Shown here one piece after another: positions 59,199 to 64,000 of a stretch of 64,000 nucleotides of DNA. The DNA is from Pseudoduganella violacea (GTDB taxonomy: Bacteria > Pseudomonadota > Gammaproteobacteria > Burkholderiales > Burkholderiaceae_D), in the NCBI RefSeq assembly GCF_014191875.1, contig NZ_JACHXD010000014.1, positions 62,001 to 126,000 of the forward strand, written 5' to 3'. The stretch's first letter is position 1. Each line of letters opens with the position of its first letter. The translations under genes were made by a program, and so were the position numbers. The notes under the pieces are model-generated. The model was not told where the DNA came from and did not search any database. It worked only from the letters and a program-made list of their open reading frames with translations.

Positions 59199-61714
59199 TT
59201 GAACACCTCGCGCACGAAGATAGTGGCGCGGGTTTCGGGGGCGGTAACGCCAAAATTGGCGCGCGCCGACGGATCATTTTCTGGATTGGCGCCCACGGAG
59301 CACGCGCCATACCAGGAGCGCAGCCAGGGTGTGTCGTTGCCTTGGGTTTTCTTGTGGGTAGCCAAGCAGGACTGATCCAGCGTTTGCGCGCCGGCATTCT
59401 GAGCCAGATTGAGCGCTACATCCACATAGCCTTTGTTTGCGTAGGTACTGCGGAGTTTCAGCGTGTCTTCGCCGTTACTCAAGGTCAGATCGTTGAGCAC
59501 GGTGGCGGTGAAGTTGCTACCCGGCGGCGGGAACGGCGTCAGCGCCACTGATGTGAGCTTAATCGTGGTGTAGTTGTCCTGGGTATTCCACAACCAATTG
59601 CTGCCGTTCCAGTATTCTGCGCGCACTCGCATCGACACCACTGTGCTGACGCCGCCAAAGGCATTGGACAAGCGCAACCGCCCGCTACGTATGGGAATCA
59701 CATCTTCCTTCCCATTTGCGGATGTAACGACGCTTCCCTCGGTGGCGCGTATGCGCAGCGGCAGGGGAGCGGTCTTGATCTGCGCGAACTTAAAGACAGG
59801 GGTAAGTTCGGCTTCTCCCTTATTGCTGCCCTGGAAGGCCGAGCCAGCAATAGATGCGATATCTAATGTGCCGGTAGCGGGAAGGATAGCAGCTACCGGT
59901 GGTCCATCGCTGAATGCCGCCAGATCGACTTTGGCATTGGCGGCGGCACCAAGCATATAGTTTTGGGTCGTGGTGGCGGCGCTTGGCGGGTTGGCATAGG
60001 CTTTGGCGGTGACTTTAATCTTGTCTATGGTTTGACCCGAATACCAGAACAGGCGGGTGCTTTCATGTGTCACATCAAAATGGTGCGGCACAAAGCTTTG
60101 CGTGCAGGAGCTGTTGGCCGTTGCCGTGCTGCCGGCCGGTTTGATGGAAGAGGAAAGATAGGGGAGAGGTGCCGAAGCCGAGGCAGGATTGTTATCGATA
60201 TAGGCCGTCAAATCGCCTGTACCGACTTCGGACCAGCTGATATTGGCAGCTTGGCCTTTGCCGTTCGTAAAGCTCTGAACGAGTCCCGTGGCGACGACCC
60301 CGGCTACTCCGCCGAGATTGGCCGTGGGCGTGCATTTGTTGAAGTTCACGCGCACCTGCGTCGCGGAACTCTCCTTGCCGAAATTGGGCGTTGCGTTGCC
60401 CAAGGCATTCAGGGCGGTGACGTCGGCATTAAAAGGACTGCCAGCCTTATGCGGATTGCTTTCATTCGGTGTGATTCTGAAACTGGCTGGCGCCACCACA
60501 AAGCTATCCGAGCCGATGATGGCGGGGGAGGCGGTGCTCGCGTTCAGCGTTAATGTGCCAACGTCCTCATAAAGCAGCGAGGGTTCTGCTGTGCCATTGC
60601 TGTCGAAAGTCAGGTTGACGGCGGTGGCTGGTGCATTGCAACTGATCTTGCTTCCGCCAATGCTCAGCTGTAGCGTGCCGCTGGTCGGGTTGCTGTAATT
60701 GCAGCTCAGACTGACGGCTCGCGCTCCAGTGAAACCGGGCGTGCAGCGGTTGCTGGTATCGCTTTTCTTTACGGCTTCGATTTTGGCTGTTTGCGTGAGG
60801 CCGGCAACGTGGTCGGCAACGGTGATCAGGAAGGCGGCATCTTGAAAGTTGAGGCTGCAATTGGCGTTGTTGCCATCCCAGCAGGTATAGCCGTTGCTGG
60901 AGCTATAACCGTCGGCCGAGAGCGTTACCGTGCTGGCCGTGGTGATACCCAGATTGACGCTGGTTGAGCTGCTGTTTGAGGGGATGGTGAACGGCACGCT
61001 GGCGCCATTGCTGGCTTTGACATTGCCGCTGACGCCGCCGGTATAAGCGGTGCAGGCGCCGTTGCTGTCGCTGCCGGCGCAGGCATAGACGGTGATCACG
61101 GCTGGCGTGCACGTCAGGGCGGTGCCGTTGTGGCCGACGCGTATATGGTGCAGTGCGCTCACTGGTGGCTTGGCGCCGCAGCCGTAAAAATTGGTCGATC
61201 CGGCGCGGCAGATGCCAGTGATATAAGTATCCTTGTCCACGTCCAGGAAGCCGCCCACCGTCACATCACCGTCGTAAATCGAGTCCTTGGCGAAGTGGAC
61301 ATTGCCGCCGGCCGTGATATTGCCGGTGAAGCGCGCATCCTTGGCAATGTCGATGCTGCCGCCCACGGTCAGGTTCATGGTGACGCTGACGTCTTTTTTC
61401 AGATCGACGCTGCCGCCGACCGAGATGTCGAAGGCATAGTCGTTGTTGACCGTGCTGAGATTCTTGTCGGTGGATAAATTGCCGGAAACCTGGAGGCGGA
61501 TGGGGCCGTTCAAGACCAGGGTCGCGTCCTTGTCCAGATCGATGCTGCCGCAGTTGTAATCCTGGCCGGAGCCGCTGCAATTAAAGGGCGCTTTGTTCAG
61601 GTCGCCCGGCAGGTAGTAGGTATCGGCCATGGCCGGCGCGCCGGCCGCGTAGAGCAGAAAAGCAAGAGGCATTGCCGCGAATTTCGGCAACAGGAAAGAG
61701 AGGCGCGAGTCCAT
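59195..61714 (-). CDS. mshQ: MSHA biogenesis protein, large extracellular component
   Basis: 839 residues. Signal peptide ending APAMA, then an N-terminal region (about 40-190) with repeats of about 20 residues built on VGGS-D-KD (SVGGSVDLKKD, TVGGSIDIAKD, TVGGFLDVDKD), a bactofilin-like beta-helix. Next an Ig-like/Cys-rich middle (residues 200-480), then the DUF6701-type C-terminal domain characteristic of MshQ (FVPHHFDVTHESTRLFWYSG, WLRSWYGACSVG, the last part with GVTAPETRATIFVREVFN). It is the first gene of the minus-strand pilin group, whereas in Vibrio mshQ is last. Possibly the pilus-tip adhesin. Confidence 0.9.
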   Translation of the reverse strand: MDSRLSFLLPKFAAMPLAFLLYAAGAPAMADTYYLPGDLNKAPFNCSGSGQDYNCGSIDLDKDATLVLNGPIRLQVSGNLSTDKNLSTVNNDYAFDISVGGSVDLKKDVSVTMNLTVGGSIDIAKDARFTGNITAGGNVHFAKDSIYDGDVTVGGFLDVDKDTYITGICRAGSTNFYGCGAKPPVSALHHIRVGHNGTALTCTPAVITVYACAGSDSNGACTAYTGGVSGNVKASNGASVPFTIPSNSSSTSVNLGITTASTVTLSADGYSSSNGYTCWDGNNANCSLNFQDAAFLITVADHVAGLTQTAKIEAVKKSDTSNRCTPGFTGARAVSLSCNYSNPTSGTLQLSIGGSKISCNAPATAVNLTFDSNGTAEPSLLYEDVGTLTLNASTASPAIIGSDSFVVAPASFRITPNESNPHKAGSPFNADVTALNALGNATPNFGKESSATQVRVNFNKCTPTANLGGVAGVVATGLVQSFTNGKGQAANISWSEVGTGDLTAYIDNNPASASAPLPYLSSSIKPAGSTATANSSCTQSFVPHHFDVTHESTRLFWYSGQTIDKIKVTAKAYANPPSAATTTQNYMLGAAANAKVDLAAFSDGPPVAAILPATGTLDIASIAGSAFQGSNKGEAELTPVFKFAQIKTAPLPLRIRATEGSVVTSANGKEDVIPIRSGRLRLSNAFGGVSTVVSMRVRAEYWNGSNWLWNTQDNYTTIKLTSVALTPFPPPGSNFTATVLNDLTLSNGEDTLKLRSTYANKGYVDVALNLAQNAGAQTLDQSCLATHKKTQGNDTPWLRSWYGACSVGANPENDPSARANFGVTAPETRATIFVREVFN

Positions 61715-61816
61715 GCTCCATCAGATCATGCTGGAGAGTAATGTGTCAAGTTTGTGCCATGACGATGCCGGCAGGATCGCTGCGAAGAGGGAAATTTTGC
61801 GTTTTTTGTACCGGAA

Positions 61817-61858
61817 TTGCAAAATTAGCCTCGGAAATTTTGCAAACTTAAATATAAT
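61817..61858 (+). promoter_or_regulatory. Inverted repeat and -10 box before mshI
   Basis: TTGCAAAATT (61817-61826) and AATTTTGCAA (61836-61845) form a perfect 10-bp inverted repeat with a 9-base centre. TATAAT (61853-61858) follows 7 bases later, so a protein bound here would cover the promoter. It lies in the AT-rich 196-bp spacer between divergent mshQ and mshI. No clear -35 is visible. Confidence 0.5.
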
Positions 61859-61910
61859 CAACCCATTAGCGCGTAGACCTCAGGTAACGCCCACTATTTT
61901 GATTGCCGGC

Positions 61911-62858
61911 ATGAGATTTTTCTCCAGGGAAACAAAAAAACAAGACTGGCTGACACTCTCCTTCCATAGCGACGGGGTGTGCGCGGCCAGCGTGCAGCGC
62001 TCGCCGAATGCCAAGCCGAAGGTGCTGGCGGCGGCCTTCCATCCCTGCCAGCCCAGCCATTCCCCCGAACTTCTGGAAAAACTGGGCCGCGAGCTGCGCG
62101 CCGCGCAGCACCACTGCAGCACCTTGCTGGCCGGTGGCGAATACCAGCTTTTGTCGGTGGAAGCGCCCAATGTGGCGCAGAACGAACTGAAAACGGCCGT
62201 GCGCTGGCGCTTGAAGGATATGCTGGATTTCCATATCGACGACGCCACCATCGACGTGCTGGATATCCCAGCCGACAAAAATGCCGCCGCCGGCCGTCCC
62301 CATTCGATGTTCGCCGTGGCCGCCCGCAATAGCCTGATCGAATCGCGCCAAGGCTTGTTCGAGGAGGGCGCGATTGGTCTGAGCGCGATCGACATCCCGG
62401 AAATGGCGCAGCGGAATATCGCCGCACTGCTGGAGCAGGAAGGGCGCGGCCTGGCCATGCTGTCCTTCGATGAAGAAGGCGGTCTGCTGACCATCAGCGC
62501 GGGTGGCGAGCTGTATCTGTCGCGCCGCATCGACGTCAACCTGGCGCAGTTACTGGACCCGAATCCGAACAGCCAGCACATCTACTTCGACAAGATCACC
62601 CTGGAGCTGCAACGCTCGCTCGACCACTTCGACCGCCAATACCATTTCGTCAGCGTTTCGCGCCTGCTGCTGGCGCCGACCGGCGCCACGGGTCTGCATG
62701 AATTCCTGGCGCAGAATCTGTACATGCCGGTGGAGGTGCTGAACCTGGCCGATGTCTTCGATCTGGACGCGGCGCCCGACCTGGCCACGGCGGAGGCGCA
62801 ACAGCGCTTCTTCCTGACGCTGGGCGCGGCTTTGCGCGTGGAAGCGGTGGTGCTATGA
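61911..62858 (+). CDS. mshI: MSHA biogenesis protein, PilM-like
   Basis: 315 residues. Starts MRFFSRETKKQDW; an actin-like fold without membrane helices (VRWRLKDMLDFHIDDATID, GLSAIDIPEMAQRNIAALLE, RRIDVNLAQLLDPN), as in MshI/PilM. It forms the cytoplasmic ring with the PilN protein. The frame is open upstream to 61713, but that part lies in the AT-rich spacer with the promoter, so the ATG at 61911 is the start. The stop overlaps the next ATG by four bases. Confidence 0.88.
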   Translation: MRFFSRETKKQDWLTLSFHSDGVCAASVQRSPNAKPKVLAAAFHPCQPSHSPELLEKLGRELRAAQHHCSTLLAGGEYQLLSVEAPNVAQNELKTAVRWRLKDMLDFHIDDATIDVLDIPADKNAAAGRPHSMFAVAARNSLIESRQGLFEEGAIGLSAIDIPEMAQRNIAALLEQEGRGLAMLSFDEEGGLLTISAGGELYLSRRIDVNLAQLLDPNPNSQHIYFDKITLELQRSLDHFDRQYHFVSVSRLLLAPTGATGLHEFLAQNLYMPVEVLNLADVFDLDAAPDLATAEAQQRFFLTLGAALRVEAVVL

Positions 62859-63595
62859 GCCAGCAGATCAATCTGTTCAACCCCATCTTCCTGAAGCAGA
62901 AGAAAATCTTCACTGCCTTGCATATGGCGCAGGCGCTGGGCGCGATGGCCCTGCTGCTGGTGGCGCTGGCGGCTTTCCTGAATTACCGCAGTTCGACGCT
63001 GCAAGCCGAGGCGAATGCTGGCAAGGCGCTGGTGGAGGCGAGCCAGGCGCGCTTGAACAAGGCCAATGCCGAATTCGTGCCGCGCCAGAAGAGCAAGCAG
63101 CTGGAGGCGGAAATCGCGCAGTTGCAGGCGCAGTTGCAATCCCTGCAGGAAGTGGAGGCGGTGCTGAAACGCGGCGAGATCGGCAACACTGAAGGCTACG
63201 CCGAATACTTCCGCGCCTTTGCGCGCCAAAACGTGCAGGGGTTGTGGCTGACCGGCGTGAATATTGTCGGCGCGGGCCAGGACATCGCGCTGCAAGGCCG
63301 TGCTATGCAGGCCGCCCTGATTCCTGCGTATATCGGGCGGCTGAAGGACGAGAAGTCGATGCGCGGGAAGACTTTCGGCGCGCTCCAGATCACCCAGCCG
63401 TCCGCGCCGGCAGGCGTGTCCGCTGTCCCGGCGGCGCCTGCGGTCAGCGCACCTGCGGCCATGCCCGGCCTGTCGCAGACGCCGCCGCCGGCGGGCGCGC
63501 TGGCGAATGCCCCGGTCGCCGCCGTCGCGCCGGCCCTGCCGCGCTATGTGCAATTCAGCCTGCAATCCCAAAGTGTGGAGGAGGGCAAAAAATGA
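62855..63595 (+). CDS. PilN-domain MSHA biogenesis protein
   Basis: 246 residues. One membrane helix (ALGAMALLLVALAAFLN) after the short cytoplasmic tail MSQQINLFNP, the motif that binds PilM-like partners; then a coiled coil (about 45-105) and a PilN fold, and an Ala/Pro-rich C-terminal stretch. It is the partner of MshI. Overlaps of four bases with the genes on both sides. Confidence 0.88.
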   Translation: MSQQINLFNPIFLKQKKIFTALHMAQALGAMALLLVALAAFLNYRSSTLQAEANAGKALVEASQARLNKANAEFVPRQKSKQLEAEIAQLQAQLQSLQEVEAVLKRGEIGNTEGYAEYFRAFARQNVQGLWLTGVNIVGAGQDIALQGRAMQAALIPAYIGRLKDEKSMRGKTFGALQITQPSAPAGVSAVPAAPAVSAPAAMPGLSQTPPPAGALANAPVAAVAPALPRYVQFSLQSQSVEEGKK

Positions 63596-64000
63596 AGGAA
63601 CAGTGGATCAAGCTGGCCGCCCGCATCGATGCCTTGAGTTTGCGCGAACGCGGCATGGTGCTGGCCGCCGCCTTTGCCGCGCTGGTGTTCCTGATGTATC
63701 AGCTGGCGCTGGCGCCGCAGTACGCCAGGCACAAGGCGCTGCGACTGCAAATCGAGCAGCAGCACAAGCAGGCCGGCAATATCGATGCCGAGGTCAATGC
63801 CAAGGTCGCGGCCTTCGCCATCGATCCGGATATGGAAAGCCGCAGGCGCATCGTTGAGCTGCGCCGCAGTATCGAAACCGAAAGCGGCGCGCTGCGCGCC
63901 GTGCAGCACGGCCTGGTCGCGCCGCAGAAAATGGTGCCGCTGCTGGAGCAGATCCTGCGCGCCAATATGCGGCTGCGCCTGCTGTCGCTGAAAACCCTGC
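63592..64000 (+). CDS. mshJ: MshJ/PilO-like platform protein (3' end outside window)
   Basis: The first 136 codons are in the window; the frame runs off the end. It starts MKEQWIKLAARIDALSLRER, followed by one transmembrane helix (GMVLAAAFAALVFLMYQLAL) and a coiled coil (about 50-115), as in MshJ/PilO/GspM. The ATG overlaps the stop of the PilN gene (ATGA). mshK and further genes are expected to follow outside the window. Confidence 0.88.
   Translation, partial: MKEQWIKLAARIDALSLRERGMVLAAAFAALVFLMYQLALAPQYARHKALRLQIEQQHKQAGNIDAEVNAKVAAFAIDPDMESRRRIVELRRSIETESGALRAVQHGLVAPQKMVPLLEQILRANMRLRLLSLKTL

Noticed and set aside
1-64000. CRISPR arrays, IS elements, att sites, tRNA or rRNA genes
   Set aside because: No regularly spaced direct repeats, transposase or integrase motifs, or tRNA-like cloverleaf with T-loop sequence were seen on reading both strands.

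Overview
The window looks like a chromosomal segment of a GC-rich betaproteobacterium, most likely Oxalobacteraceae (Massilia, Duganella or Janthinobacterium type). This is inferred from the mix of MSHA-type pilus genes, many acyl-CoA dehydrogenases, c-di-GMP signalling and high GC with strongly biased third positions. I see no rRNA, tRNA, transposase, phage gene or CRISPR array. Gene density is very high and many neighbours overlap by 1 to 4 bases.

Layout. 1-3055: end of a type I secretion operon (HlyD-type adaptor, C39-peptidase ABC exporter). 3160-5553: tail-specific protease prc, then a probable small RNA ending in a strong intrinsic terminator. 5524-7599: a possible gene remnant, an SDR oxidoreductase and two AT-richer genes of unknown function. 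7618-10577 (minus): serine hydrolase with a probable ATT start, two unknown proteins and an LprI-like protein. 10713-16857: NHL/M23-like protein, two paralogous Sel1-repeat proteins with a shared upstream motif, and a DUF2807 lipoprotein.

17011-23012 (minus): a complete valine-degradation operon (mmsA, acyl-CoA dehydrogenase, enoyl-CoA hydratase, 3-hydroxyisobutyryl-CoA hydrolase, mmsB). Its leader carries a recognisable cobalamin riboswitch directly behind a promoter that overlaps a 16-bp palindrome. 23082-28967: PQ-loop-like membrane protein, epimerase, amidohydrolase and a two-gene acyl-CoA dehydrogenase pair. 28946-34374 (minus): a 1503-residue hybrid histidine kinase translationally coupled to a REC-GGDEF diguanylate cyclase. 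34580-37908: DUF4287 protein, then an acyl-CoA dehydrogenase, an APH-type kinase and a histidine phosphatase.

37912-52702 (minus): a long, tightly packed operon for an MSHA/type II-like assembly machine (MshM, MshL, MshN, GspE, GspF, a PilM/PilN fusion, PilO- and PilP-like proteins, three pilin-like proteins). An ABC-2 exporter has its ATPase at the operon head and its permease embedded among the pilin genes. 52817-64000: a second, more classical MSHA locus (mshE, G, F, A on plus; mshQ, C, D, O, P on minus; mshI, a PilN protein and mshJ on plus, the last running off the window). Two complete-looking machines back to back, sharing a 114-bp divergent promoter region, are the most striking large-scale feature. 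The most unexpected regulatory feature is the cobalamin riboswitch on valine catabolism.
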